Below, piece by piece: positions 8,361-17,344 of a stretch of 64,000 nt of DNA (position 1 is its first letter; every line of letters starts with the position of its first letter). Location: positions 177,839 to 241,838 of the forward strand of contig NZ_JAHRCY010000013.1 of assembly GCF_019083965.1 (NCBI RefSeq), written 5' to 3'. The notes under the pieces were generated by a model that did not search any database, had not been told where the DNA came from, and saw nothing but the letters and a program-made list of their open reading frames with translations. Source of the stretch: Catellatospora tritici. GTDB taxonomy: Bacteria > Actinomycetota > Actinomycetes > Mycobacteriales > Micromonosporaceae. The position numbers and the translations under genes are program-made.

Positions 8361-10215
8361 GCGCCGCCGGCGGCGGATGAACTGGCGGCGACTGCTGGCT
8401 CGGACGGTCCTGACCGCGGCGTGCGCTCTGCTCGCGCTCGGTCCCGCCGACCCGGCGCAGGCTCATGCCGCGCTGATCGGCTCGGCGCCTGCCGACGGTG
8501 CCGTGGTGGCCGAGTCACCCCGCGCCGTGCGGTTGTGGTTCAGCGAGGACATCGCGCCAGGCCTGAGCACGACCCGCCTGCTCGACACCGACGGACGAGT
8601 GATCGAGGGGATCGCGGCGGTGCCGGGTGACGACCCTCGCATGCTCACCCTGGACCTGCCCGCACTGCCCGCCGGTGCATATGCGCTGACCTGGCGCGTA
8701 GTCGCCGAGGACGACGGGCACCCGACCGGCGGCACGCTCGTGTTCAGCGTGCGGGGCACCAGCCGCGCGGCCACCGCCGCCGCCGCCGACGCGACCGGCA
8801 CGGCGCCGCTGGATGCCGCACGGCGCTGGCTGTGGCTGTGCCTGCTCGCGGGCCTGATCGGCGGGCTCGCCGTGGCAGGGGCGGTGCTGCGCAGGGCGAT
8901 CCCGGCCGATGGCACCGACCCGCTGGCGCAGACCGTCCGCCGCGCCGACCGCCGGGTGCTCGCGGTCGCCGCGATCTGCGGCGGCCTGGCCGTGGTCGTC
9001 GGAGCCGCCGACCTGGCGATCCGGTCGGCTGCCGGGCCCGGCCCCGCGCTGCTGCTGACCCGGTGGGGACGGTTCTCGCTACTGGGTGAAGGCCTGCTCT
9101 GCGCTCTCACCGCGGTAACGTTCACCCTCGTCGGGACGGCCGGTGAGCCACGCCGGCGCAAGACCCGCACCCTGTGGACGGCCGCCGGTGCGCTCGCGGC
9201 CGCTGCCGTGTCGGTGGAGGCGCTGCGCGGCCACGCGGCCGGACTCGACTCGTACCGCGGGCTCGCCGCCGTGGCCGCAGCCGCCCACATCCTGACGGCG
9301 TGCGTATGGCTGGGCGCGATCGCGGCGCTGGCGGCGATGCGGTGGCGGTCCGGCGACCGGACCGAGCGTGCCGCGCTGTTCCGCGCCTGCCGGCCACCCT
9401 TCACCCGGATGGTGCTGCTCAGCGCAGGACTCATCGCGGCAACCGGGCTCTATCACGCCGGCCAGCAGGTGGCCTCCGCAGGCGACCTGGTCTCGACGGG
9501 ATACGGCCGGGTGCTGCTGGCAAAAGCCGTCCTGGTGACCGCCGCCCTGGTGCTCGGGCTGTGCAGCAGCGCCCGGTGGCGCCGATCCGCCGCCGGGCAC
9601 CGTGGCGCACCGTCGGCGTCCAGCCGGCTCGGTCCAGGTCGGCTCCTGGTCGCGGAGGTGGCCGTGGGCCTGCTCGTCCTGCTCGGCGCCGCGGTGCTCG
9701 GGCAGACGGCGCCCGGCCGGGTGCCGGAGGCGGTCCCCGCGGCCCCCACGACGGGCACCGGCACGGTCGACGACCTCGTCGTCACGGTCGCCCTCACCCC
9801 GAACCGGCCCGGGGTCAACGGGGTGACCGTCCTGGCCGCCAGCGCACATCGGCCGCCGCCCGCGCCGATCGACGCCGTCGCGGTCGAGGTCGCCTCGGGC
9901 GCGACGACCCGTACGCTCCGGCTGCGGCCGGTGGCGCCGGGCCGCTACATCGGCGCCGCCGAGCTTCGCACACCCGGCCCGGCTCGGCTGACCGCGGTGA
10001 TCTCCCGAGGCCCGGACCGCCTCGCGGTGCCGGTCGACTGGTCGGTGCCGGTCGGCGGTGTGCGGGAACCGGCTCGTGGTCCGCGCCTGCGCTCCATCGT
10101 GGAGCCGTTGGCGGTGCTGATCCTCGCTGCGGTGATCATGGCCGCCCTGTGGTGGTCGGTGCTCTCCCGGTGGCGATGGCGCCTGGACCTGGACGCCCCG
10201 GACGAATCCCGGTGA
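8344..10215 (+). CDS. CopC-CopD fusion, copper-binding and copper-transport membrane protein
   Basis: A 623-aa protein. After a signal peptide ending DPAQA, the mature N-terminus HAALIGSAPADGAVV is the classic CopC start, where the first His helps bind Cu(II); an Asp/His pair typical of the CopC site follows in DDGHPTGG. From about residue 155 there are eight or more membrane helices of CopD type, then a C-terminal extracytoplasmic beta-rich domain and one last helix (YcnJ-like order). In known systems CopC/CopD bind and move copper at the membrane. Its place inside an MCO operon suggests it supplies copper to, or protects the cell around, those enzymes. A GGTGG ribosome site precedes ATG 8344; ATG 8377 is an alternative. 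Confidence 0.9.
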   Translation: MSWSSRRRRRRMNWRRLLARTVLTAACALLALGPADPAQAHAALIGSAPADGAVVAESPRAVRLWFSEDIAPGLSTTRLLDTDGRVIEGIAAVPGDDPRMLTLDLPALPAGAYALTWRVVAEDDGHPTGGTLVFSVRGTSRAATAAAADATGTAPLDAARRWLWLCLLAGLIGGLAVAGAVLRRAIPADGTDPLAQTVRRADRRVLAVAAICGGLAVVVGAADLAIRSAAGPGPALLLTRWGRFSLLGEGLLCALTAVTFTLVGTAGEPRRRKTRTLWTAAGALAAAAVSVEALRGHAAGLDSYRGLAAVAAAAHILTACVWLGAIAALAAMRWRSGDRTERAALFRACRPPFTRMVLLSAGLIAATGLYHAGQQVASAGDLVSTGYGRVLLAKAVLVTAALVLGLCSSARWRRSAAGHRGAPSASSRLGPGRLLVAEVAVGLLVLLGAAVLGQTAPGRVPEAVPAAPTTGTGTVDDLVVTVALTPNRPGVNGVTVLAASAHRPPPAPIDAVAVEVASGATTRTLRLRPVAPGRYIGAAELRTPGPARLTAVISRGPDRLAVPVDWSVPVGGVREPARGPRLRSIVEPLAVLILAAVIMAALWWSVLSRWRWRLDLDAPDESR

Positions 10216-11669
10216 GGGCCGCGGCCCGGGTCATCGCAGCGGCCCTCTCGCTCGGGCTCGTCGGCAGCCCATCGGTGCCGGCCGAGCGGTCCGCCCACGC
10301 CGGACCCGCGCCGACGACCGTCGACGCCGGGCTGCGTGCCGAGCTTGCCGCCACAGCGCCCGGACAGCTGCTCTCGGTGGTGGCGAGGCTGGTGGCGCAG
10401 ACGGATCCCGCCACCATTCATGCGCCCACCGCCGATCTGCGTCATGCCGCTGTCGTCTCGGCGCTGCGGGCGCAGGCGGCGACCACGCAGGCGGACCTGC
10501 TCGGGCTGCTCGCCGCACGACGCGCGCAAGGCCTCGTGGCCGCCGTCGACCCGCTGTGGATCTTCAACGGGATCGCGATCACCGCCGTTCCGTCGGTGAT
10601 CCTCGAGCTCGCCGCCCGCCCCGAGGTCGAGTCGCTCCTCCCGGACCGGATCCTGCAGATGCCGGCGCTGCGCACGGGTGTGCCGTCGCTGCGCGACCTG
10701 CCTGACGCTGCGGCACCGGAGCCCAACATCGCGCTGGCCGGTGCGCCGCGGCTGTGGGAGCTCGGGCTGCGCGGCCGGGGCATCGTAGTGGCGAATGTGG
10801 ATACCGGAGTCGACCTCAGCCATCCCGATCTCGCCGGCCGCTGGCGCGGTGGCACCAACAGCTGGTACGACCCGAGCGGCGAGCACCCGCTGAACCCGAC
10901 GGACGTCAACGGGCACGGCACCTCGACGATGGGTGTGATGGTCGGTGGGGATGCCGGCGGCACCACCGTCGGCATGGCCCCCGATGCCACCTGGATCGCG
11001 GCCAAGGCCTTCGACGACCGCGGCATCGCGACGTCGAGGAGCATCCACCGCAGCCTTCAGTGGCTGCTGGATCCTGACGGTGATCCCGCCACTGCGGACG
11101 CACCGGATGTGGTCGACAACTCGTGGACCATGCTGTCCTCCGGCTGCGACCTCGAATTCCGCCTCGACCTGGCCAACCTGCGGGCGGCCGGCATCCTGCC
11201 GGTGTTCTCGGCCGGCAACCACGGGCCACTGCCGGGAACCATGCCCAGTCCGGCGAACAACCCCGACGCGTTCGCCGTCGGCGCCACCGATGAGGCCGAT
11301 GCCGTCGACCCGGCGAGCAGCCGGGGACCGTCCCCGTGCGGGCCCGCGGTGGCGCCGAGCCTCGCGGCTCCCGGTGTCAACGTGCGTACGACGGATCTGT
11401 ACGGGCAGTACCGGACGGTCTCGGGCACCTCCATCGCCGCGCCACATGTGGCAGGGGCGCTCGCGCTGCTGCTGGACGCCTTCCCTGACCTGCCCGCCGA
11501 CCGCCAGGCGGCCGCGTTGGAGGCGGGCGCAGCGGACGTCGGGCCCGCCGGTGCGGACCCGGCCACCGGATACGGGCGGTTGGACGTCCTCATGGCCTAT
11601 CAGTGGCTCTGCTCGAGCGGAGGACAAGGTGGTCGCGGCCGGATGACCGGCGTGTGCGCCGTCCCGTAG
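10212..11669 (+). CDS. Secreted subtilisin-like (S8) serine protease
   Basis: A 485-aa protein starting at GTG 10212 in a GTGA overlap with the CopC-CopD stop. It has a signal peptide, then an I9-like propeptide region (about residues 40-140), then an S8 catalytic domain. The triad is intact: Asp in VDTGVDLSHPDL, His in NGHGTSTMG, Ser in SGTSIAAPHVAGA, with the oxyanion Asn in SAGNHG. Length and order fit bacillopeptidase/subtilase-type enzymes. As the last gene of the copper operon it may process the secreted partners (signal or propeptide trimming) or help turn over extracellular protein; the sequence does not decide this. Confidence 0.92.
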   Translation: MRAAARVIAAALSLGLVGSPSVPAERSAHAGPAPTTVDAGLRAELAATAPGQLLSVVARLVAQTDPATIHAPTADLRHAAVVSALRAQAATTQADLLGLLAARRAQGLVAAVDPLWIFNGIAITAVPSVILELAARPEVESLLPDRILQMPALRTGVPSLRDLPDAAAPEPNIALAGAPRLWELGLRGRGIVVANVDTGVDLSHPDLAGRWRGGTNSWYDPSGEHPLNPTDVNGHGTSTMGVMVGGDAGGTTVGMAPDATWIAAKAFDDRGIATSRSIHRSLQWLLDPDGDPATADAPDVVDNSWTMLSSGCDLEFRLDLANLRAAGILPVFSAGNHGPLPGTMPSPANNPDAFAVGATDEADAVDPASSRGPSPCGPAVAPSLAAPGVNVRTTDLYGQYRTVSGTSIAAPHVAGALALLLDAFPDLPADRQAAALEAGAADVGPAGADPATGYGRLDVLMAYQWLCSSGGQGGRGRMTGVCAVP

Positions 11670-11733
11670 CCGACGGCCTGCCCGGCGGCCCGTCGAGCCG
11701 CGGGGCAGCGCCTACGTGCACATTGGGCGATGA

Positions 11734-11883
11734 TGGGCGGCGATCATCTCGACCACGGGGCGTCTGCCCCGCGGCCTCCACACCATCGACGGGGTGTTCA
11801 CCATCGACTTCGACTCCTCGTCCTACCAGACGGTGACGATGATCCACGGCAGCACCCACAACGTCTGCGACGACCTCGACTGA
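11734..11883 (+). pseudogene. Possible 3' remnant of a degraded gene
   Basis: Between the protease stop and the convergent radical SAM gene, one frame ends with protein-like sequence (HTIDGVFTIDFDSSS, then TMIHGSTHNVCDDLD, stop at 11881-11883) whose third codon positions are almost all G or C, as in the real genes here. Upstream it is cut by an in-frame TGA at 11731 and has no convincing start or ribosome site. The simplest reading is the tail of a decayed gene; chance is possible. No family recognised. Confidence 0.3.
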
Positions 11884-11891
11884 GCTGAGCT

Positions 11892-13316
11892 TCAGCCCTG
11901 CAGCAGGGGCAGCTCGCGGCGGGCGGGGACCGGGGCCGCCTCGGCCCGTCGCCCGCCGAAGCTGCCCAGCGTCGACTCCAGCAGCGGCAGCGCGTGCAGC
12001 ACCGCCCTGGTCCGGATGGCCAGATCCCATACCGGCTCGAACTTCTTCCAGCCGCCCGAGTACGCCATGTGCCGCAGCCGGTCGCCCAGCGACTCCTTGG
12101 CCGCCGCCCCGCGCCAGATCGAGCCCCAGCGGTAGAAGTCCCGGTAGGCCCGCCAGTAGCCGTCTTCGAGCTGCTCGCGGGTCATGCCGCGGGGTTCGAA
12201 CACCACCTGCCGGGTGTCGTAGCGGTCCCAGTCGCGGTGCAGCAGTCGCTCCTGTCCGGCGATCCGGTCGAACAGCCCCGTCCCCGGGTACGGCGTCATG
12301 ATGTGGAACGTCGCCGTCTCGATGCCCTGCTCGATCGCCCAGGCCACGGTCCGGTCGAACACGTCGGGTCCGTCGTCGTCCATGCCGAACACGAACGACG
12401 CGTTGACCATCACCCCGGCGTCGTGCAGCCGCCGCACCACCGCGCCGTAGTCGCGGCCGATGTTCTGGCGTTTGCGACTGCCCGCGAGATTGCCGCTGTT
12501 GATGGTCTCGAAGCCGACGAACATGCTGCGCAGCCCCGCCGCCACCGCCTGCTCCAGCAGGCCGGGCGCCAGGATCGAGTCGACCGTGGCGGCTGCCTGC
12601 CACAGGCGGCCCATCCCGGTCATGCCCGCGAACAGTTCGGTGGCGAAACGGCGGTTGCCGAACAGGTGGTCGTCGAGGAAGTAGAGGTGGCGGCCGGGCA
12701 GCCGGTCGATCTCGGCCAACGCGTCCTCGACGGTCTGCGTGTAGTACGACTTGCCGCCCTCGAAGAACGCGTCCTTGTAGCAGAAGTCGCAGTGGTGCGG
12801 GCAGCCGCGCGACACCACGATCGAGTTCGGCACCAGGTAGCGGTGCCGGTCGATCAGGTCGCGGCGGATCGGCGGCAACCCGGCCAGGGTCCTGGTGGTG
12901 GAGGTGTAGCGCGGCTTGGCCTGCCCGCGATACCAGTCGGCGAGAAACTGCGGCCAGGTGTCCTCGCCGGGGCCGAGGAAGACCGTGTCGGCGTGCGCGG
13001 CCGCCTCGTCGGGCAGCGAGGTGACGTGCAGACCGCCGAGCACGACGTACGCGCCGCGCGCCCGGTAGTGGTCGGCGATCTCGTAACTGCGCCGGGCCGA
13101 GGTGATGTAGACCTGGATCACCACCAGGTCCGGCACCGGGTCCTCGTCGAGGCGCAGCCGCTGCACGTGCTCGTCGTGCAGCGTGACGTGCGCGTCGCCG
13201 GGCAGGTATCCGGCCAGGGTGGCCAGCCCCAGCGGCGGGAACAGTGAGTATTTGATCGGTCGGAAGAACGGACTGGTCGCCTCCGTCAGCGCGGGCAGGA
13301 TCATCTTCACTCGCAT
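11892..13316 (-). CDS. B12-binding-domain radical SAM enzyme
   Basis: A 474-aa protein starting at ATG 13316 (MRVKMILPALTEA). The N-terminal ~150 residues have the Rossmann pattern of cobalamin-binding domains (PPLGLATLAGYLP, later YVVLGGLHVTSLPDEA). The radical SAM core follows with the 4Fe-4S motif CPHHCDFC (CxxxCxxC), the GFETIN segment and the C-terminal DUF4070-like region. Such enzymes methylate or rearrange unactivated carbons in lipids, antibiotics or peptides. No precursor peptide or biosynthetic partner is adjacent, so its substrate is unknown. It is a single-gene unit, convergent with the protease and divergent from the esterase gene. The open frame continues upstream of 13316 but that part does not look like protein. 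Confidence 0.87.
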   Translation of the reverse strand: MRVKMILPALTEATSPFFRPIKYSLFPPLGLATLAGYLPGDAHVTLHDEHVQRLRLDEDPVPDLVVIQVYITSARRSYEIADHYRARGAYVVLGGLHVTSLPDEAAAHADTVFLGPGEDTWPQFLADWYRGQAKPRYTSTTRTLAGLPPIRRDLIDRHRYLVPNSIVVSRGCPHHCDFCYKDAFFEGGKSYYTQTVEDALAEIDRLPGRHLYFLDDHLFGNRRFATELFAGMTGMGRLWQAAATVDSILAPGLLEQAVAAGLRSMFVGFETINSGNLAGSRKRQNIGRDYGAVVRRLHDAGVMVNASFVFGMDDDGPDVFDRTVAWAIEQGIETATFHIMTPYPGTGLFDRIAGQERLLHRDWDRYDTRQVVFEPRGMTREQLEDGYWRAYRDFYRWGSIWRGAAAKESLGDRLRHMAYSGGWKKFEPVWDLAIRTRAVLHALPLLESTLGSFGGRRAEAAPVPARRELPLLQG

Positions 13317-13438
13317 GGCGACGACGCTAGGCACCGACCATGGTGGTGCGGCGGTGCCGACGTGCAGGTTCGGTGAAGACCGTCGGACCCTGACCGCGCG
13401 CTTACCTGGGCCGTACCGGAGCGGCGCAGACTGTCGGC

Positions 13439-14347
13439 ATGCGGGCGTTCGTGGCACTGCTGATGACAGGCGCGGTTCTACTGGCGGGGTGCCAGTCCCG
13501 GCGCGAAATGGACCCGACGTCTGTCGGGGTGTCTGACCACCACATCACCGTCGACGGGCGTGATCGGACCTATCAGTTGTACGTCCCGTCGTCGCTGCCG
13601 CCGGGCGAGGCAGTGCCGCTGGTCGTGGTGCTGCACGGCGGGTTCGGCACCGGGTCGCAGGCGCGTGGGTCGTATGGCTGGGACGCGCAGGCAGACGGGG
13701 GCGGGTTCGTGGTGGCGTACCCGGACGGGCTGGTCCGCGCCTGGGCGGTCGGGGGCGGCTGCTGCGGGCGACCGGGGGAGCAGGGCGTGGACGACGTCGC
13801 CTTCATCGAGGCGATGGTCGCGCGGGTGGGGGAGTCGGTTCGGGTCGATCCGGCGCGGGTGTACGCCACCGGGATCTCCAACGGCGGGCTGATGTCATAC
13901 CGGCTGGCCTGCGACACCACGCTGTTCGCCGCGATCGGACCCGTCGCCGCGACCCGGCTGGGCGCCTGCGAGCATCCGGCGCCGGTTTCAGTCATTCACG
14001 TGCACGGCGACGCCGACCACAACATCGCGCTCGACGGCAGCCCAGGCGACGGCTTCGCCACCATCGACGGCCCGCCCGTGCCGGAGGTCATCGACGAATG
14101 GCGGGCCGTCGACGGCTGCGGCCAGGCGGCCGTCAGCACCGACGGCCCGGTCACCACCTCGCGGTGGTCGTGCCCGAACGGGCGCGCGGTAGAGCTGATC
14201 GTGGTCGCCGGTGCCGGGCACCAGTGGCCCGGTTCGGTGCCCAAACCGGTGCTCGAACGCGCGCTCGGGCTCGACCCACCGGCAACCGCCCTCGATGCCA
14301 CAGCCGTGATCTGGGATTTCTTCGCCGTACACCCCAAGGCGGGTTAG
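13439..14347 (+). CDS. PHB-depolymerase / LpqC-type esterase lipoprotein
   Basis: A 302-aa protein. A short signal ends in lipobox LLAGC, so it should be lipid-anchored outside the membrane. The alpha/beta-hydrolase fold shows the oxyanion segment VVVLHGGFGTG and the nucleophile elbow GISNGG, with later Asp/His candidates in HVHGDADHNI and GAGHQWPG. This matches the LpqC/poly(3-hydroxybutyrate)-depolymerase-like esterases, which include feruloyl and acetylxylan esterases; the exact substrate is not readable. It overlaps the convergent next gene by four bases at the stop, with no terminator space between them. Confidence 0.87.
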   Translation: MRAFVALLMTGAVLLAGCQSRREMDPTSVGVSDHHITVDGRDRTYQLYVPSSLPPGEAVPLVVVLHGGFGTGSQARGSYGWDAQADGGGFVVAYPDGLVRAWAVGGGCCGRPGEQGVDDVAFIEAMVARVGESVRVDPARVYATGISNGGLMSYRLACDTTLFAAIGPVAATRLGACEHPAPVSVIHVHGDADHNIALDGSPGDGFATIDGPPVPEVIDEWRAVDGCGQAAVSTDGPVTTSRWSCPNGRAVELIVVAGAGHQWPGSVPKPVLERALGLDPPATALDATAVIWDFFAVHPKAG

Positions 14348-15285
14348 GACTGCGTGCCTTTCGCGCCGTCCCACCAGTCGAGGACTCGCAGGGCGCGCAG
14401 CGTGTTCCACCGGCTCGGTTCGCCGACGGTTTCGAGGTCGAAGAAGACCCGCCCCGGGTGTACCCGGTCGAGCAGCCAGCAGCCGTCCGGCTGCCGCTTG
14501 GAGCGGACCAGTTCGACGGCTTCGGCCATCCGCGGATCGGGCTCGGCGCCCGCCCGGCGGAAGTAGTCGAGCGCCCGCAGCACGTCGTAGTGCCAGTAGT
14601 ACGGGAACGCGAAGTCCGGATACGCCGGGTCGATGACGTCGCCGGTGCTCAGCCGCCGGAACAGGCCGCGTGCGAGGAGGTACTCCTCGCCGCCGCGCCG
14701 GGCCTGGCGGACCTCGTCGGAGCCGCCGGTGGCGCGTTCGAACTCCAGCAGCCCGTCCAGCACGTTGATCGTGGTGTCGACCGAGGAGCGCACCGAACCG
14801 TTCTCGGCCTCGCAGTTCCAGCCGCCGTCGGGCAGCCGCTCGCCGAGCAGGCGTGCCACGATCGGGGCGACGTCCATCCCGAAATAGGCGCCGGTCTCGA
14901 TGGTCCGGCCGTTGATGCACGGCTCGACCTCGCCGTCGAAGAACCGCTGTCCGTCGTGCTCCCACCGGCAGTTCTCGGCGACCAGGGCGGTCGCGCGGCG
15001 CGCCCGCTCACCGGCCGGGTCCAGTCCGAAGATCAGCAGAGTCTGCAGCGTATGCATGGTGGCGGTCCACGGCTGTCCCGGCTCGTCACGACTGTACGAG
15101 GCCGGGAAGCACGCGCCGCCGTCCCACGGTCCGTCGGCGTCCGCCAGCGCGAGCAGCCGGGCACCCCAGCCCTGACGCGCCACCCGGGCCCGGTCGGCGG
15201 CGACCTCGGCGGGCGTGGCGTCGGCCAGGTCCCGCAGCACCTGCCAGCGGACGGCCGGGTCGGAGTCGAGCAGCCATTCCATCAT
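14344..15285 (-). CDS. Squalene-cyclase / prenyltransferase-fold protein
   Basis: A 313-aa all-alpha protein with repeated (alpha/alpha)-barrel signatures such as RLPDGGWNCEAENG and RSKRQPDGCWLLD, the QW-like repeats of terpene cyclases and prenyltransferases. It is about half the length of a true squalene-hopene cyclase and the catalytic DxDD motif is not seen, so enzymatic cyclisation is unlikely. Actinomycetes carry many such single-fold proteins annotated as squalene cyclase-like with no known role. It is not next to other terpene genes. The start MMEWLLDSDPAVRWQVL is typical of this group. Confidence 0.8.
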   Translation of the reverse strand: MMEWLLDSDPAVRWQVLRDLADATPAEVAADRARVARQGWGARLLALADADGPWDGGACFPASYSRDEPGQPWTATMHTLQTLLIFGLDPAGERARRATALVAENCRWEHDGQRFFDGEVEPCINGRTIETGAYFGMDVAPIVARLLGERLPDGGWNCEAENGSVRSSVDTTINVLDGLLEFERATGGSDEVRQARRGGEEYLLARGLFRRLSTGDVIDPAYPDFAFPYYWHYDVLRALDYFRRAGAEPDPRMAEAVELVRSKRQPDGCWLLDRVHPGRVFFDLETVGEPSRWNTLRALRVLDWWDGAKGTQS

Positions 15286-15329
15286 CGGCGCAGCCTAGCG
15301 GCCCGCTCCGACAAGCGCGCGTCGATCGG

Positions 15330-15809
15330 TCACAGCTCGATCGGCTGGTAGCTCAGGATCTCGTCGACGACCTGCTCCGGCGTCGGTTCCCGGCCCAGAT
15401 GGGCGGGCGGGTGGTAGATGACGCCCCAGGCGCCCGGTCGCACCGTGTTGGTGTCGAGCAGAAGCCGGTAGTAGTCCGCGTCCGGGCCCTCTTCCATGAT
15501 CCGGCGGACCAGTTCGATCAGCTCGTCGCGGGTGACGTCGGGCACGCGCGGCCAGGCCGGACGGGCGAGTTCGAGGGCGAACTCCGCGACGCCGCGCCCC
15601 GCGTCGTACTCGACGAAGTCCCACAGCGTGCACGTGTGGCCGGTGGCCTCGTTGAAGGCGGCGACCGCGGCCTCGGCCACCGCGCGGTCCCCGCTCAGCA
15701 CGAGGTCCTCGAGGTGGGCGATCTCGGCGCTCAGCTCGGCGATCCGCTCCGCCGAGACGGGCGGGGGCAGCAGTTCCGGGCGCAGGTCCATGGCGGCATT
15801 GTGGACCAT
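15330..15809 (-). CDS. Hypothetical protein, 159 aa
   Basis: A soluble protein with no signal or membrane helix. The central part is helical and acidic (ELSAEIAHLEDLVL, later DELIELVRRIMEEGPDADYY) and the end is TPEQVVDEILSYQPIEL. No family recognised. ATG 15809 is used; ATG 15791 (MDLRPELLPPPV) is an equally good start since neither has a strong ribosome site. Codon use is like the neighbours, and it stands 44 bp downstream of the squalene-cyclase-fold gene start on the same strand. Confidence 0.65.
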   Translation of the reverse strand: MVHNAAMDLRPELLPPPVSAERIAELSAEIAHLEDLVLSGDRAVAEAAVAAFNEATGHTCTLWDFVEYDAGRGVAEFALELARPAWPRVPDVTRDELIELVRRIMEEGPDADYYRLLLDTNTVRPGAWGVIYHPPAHLGREPTPEQVVDEILSYQPIEL

Positions 15810-15892
15810 GGACCTGTCCGACGCCGCCCCGACCGTGAGGACCCGACGAGTTGCACACCTCAGCCCGCACCAGCCCGCCGCAGGAGACGCCG

Positions 15893-16702
15893 GTGGACCA
15901 GCACGCCGTCTACCGGCATCTCGCGCTGCGCGAGTTCGGCGCCGACCTGCGTCTCGGGCTCAACCTGGCCTTCTACCGGACGTTCGCGGTGCCCGCGATC
16001 GCTCGGTTGCTGCTGGACACGGGTGAGCTGACCGAACGCACCCGCAAACGCGCCGACGACACCGGCCTGTTCATGTACGAGCTGATCGCGCACGGCCCCG
16101 ACCACCCGCGCGGCCGCCAGGTGATCGCCGCGCTCAACCGGATCCACCGCGTCTACGACATCACCCCCGATGAGTACCGGTACGTGCTCGGCACGTTCGT
16201 CTTCATCCCGACCCGGTGGATCGACCGCTACGGCCCGCGCCGACTGCGCGCCGACGAACGGGCGGCGACCTGGCACTTCTACCGCGAGGTCGGGCGACTC
16301 ATGAACATCCGCGACCTGCCCGACACCTGGGCGGAGTTCGAGGACTGGTTCAACGCGTACGAGCGCGCGAACTTCGGCCACGACGAGGCCGCCACCAGGC
16401 TGATCGACGCCACCAGGGACATTCTCGCGAGCCGGTTTCCCAGGCCGCTGCGCCGTTTCGCCGCCGCGGCGGCCGACGCCCTGCTCGACGAGCCGGTCCG
16501 CCGGGCGCTGGGCGTGCCGAAGCCGAACCCGGCGGTCCGGGTGACGGTGCACCTGCTGCTGCGTTCGAGCGGCCGGGTCCGCCGCTGGCGCCGGACGCCG
16601 GAGTCCTTCTTCACCCCGGGGCAGCCCGCCCGGACCTATCCCGACGGTTACATACTGGAAGACCTGGGTCCTGATCCGGTCCGGCCGGTCTCACGCCGTT
16701 GA
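15893..16702 (+). CDS. MpaB-type (DUF2236) oxygenase family protein
   Basis: A 269-aa helical protein of the oxygenase-MpaB / DUF2236 family, the fold of the latex-clearing protein, which uses haem to cleave polymers or lipids. Visible family traits are GELTERTRKRADDTG, the central helix with YRYVLGTFVFIPTRWIDRYG, and WHFYREVGRLMNI. The function of most members is unknown. GTG 15893 is chosen because AGGAG lies at 15882-15886 with a 6-nt spacer; a TTG at 15851 gives a longer form without such a site. No signal peptide. Faces a divergent hypothetical gene. Confidence 0.82.
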   Translation: MDQHAVYRHLALREFGADLRLGLNLAFYRTFAVPAIARLLLDTGELTERTRKRADDTGLFMYELIAHGPDHPRGRQVIAALNRIHRVYDITPDEYRYVLGTFVFIPTRWIDRYGPRRLRADERAATWHFYREVGRLMNIRDLPDTWAEFEDWFNAYERANFGHDEAATRLIDATRDILASRFPRPLRRFAAAAADALLDEPVRRALGVPKPNPAVRVTVHLLLRSSGRVRRWRRTPESFFTPGQPARTYPDGYILEDLGPDPVRPVSRR

Positions 16703-16750
16703 CCCACTCGGGCGAGCCGTCGGTGGCGGGTGAGCCCTAGCATCTCGGCC

Positions 16751-17344
16751 ATGGAGGAACGGGGATTCTGGCGGCGTCGGTGGCCCGCGATCCGGCGCCC
16801 CGCGCTGGTGATCGCGCTGCTCGGGCTGGTGTCGGGGCCCCTCGGCGCGGTGCCCGCGGTGGATCTGGCGATGGTGCACGCGCCGATGCCCGGCGCGGTG
16901 TGTCCGCTGCTGCGGGCCGAGTTGCTCGACCTGCTGGTGCCGGGCCGGGCCGACCTGCGCGACGGCACCGAGCCACTGGACCCGAAGCGGCCGTTCAGCG
17001 TCGCCTGGTGCTATGTCAGCACCTCGAAGAACGATGCCACCGAGACCGGCGCCGTGCGTCTGTCGGTGACGGTCGTCGCCTACGGTCGCCGGGGTTGGGA
17101 CGGCCCGGTGGCGCTGGCAGAGAACTACCTGTCCCACGCGGGCTTCGTCGGTGAGCGGCGGTACGCGGTGCCGGAGCTCGGCCCCGGCGCCCACTTCTGG
17201 TTCGGCAACGACGGCACGGTGTACGTGCAGGCCCGGCTGGGCGGCCGCGGCGTCGGCGCGGAGTACTTCAACCTGGGCATCCCGGTGGAGCGGCGAGTCG
17301 AGGCGGCCGTCCTGGCCGCCCGGGAAGTGCGGGCGGCGCTGTGA
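16751..17344 (+). CDS. Membrane-anchored hypothetical protein, 197 aa
   Basis: A basic start (MEERGFWRRRWPAIRR) precedes one membrane helix (about residues 18-40), then a ~155-aa extracytoplasmic domain with two conserved-looking Cys (PGAVCPLL, AWCYVST), perhaps a disulfide. No known domain recognised. ATG 16751 is used; GTG 16730 is an in-frame alternative. It overlaps the next small gene by one base (TGATG), so they form a two-gene unit. Confidence 0.7.
   Translation: MEERGFWRRRWPAIRRPALVIALLGLVSGPLGAVPAVDLAMVHAPMPGAVCPLLRAELLDLLVPGRADLRDGTEPLDPKRPFSVAWCYVSTSKNDATETGAVRLSVTVVAYGRRGWDGPVALAENYLSHAGFVGERRYAVPELGPGAHFWFGNDGTVYVQARLGGRGVGAEYFNLGIPVERRVEAAVLAAREVRAAL

Noticed and set aside
11700..13390. 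Similar sequence near 11710 and 13362 (acgtgca...ttcgg) as a repeat flanking the radical SAM gene
   Set aside because: Only about 20 of 29 bases agree, not enough in DNA of this composition.
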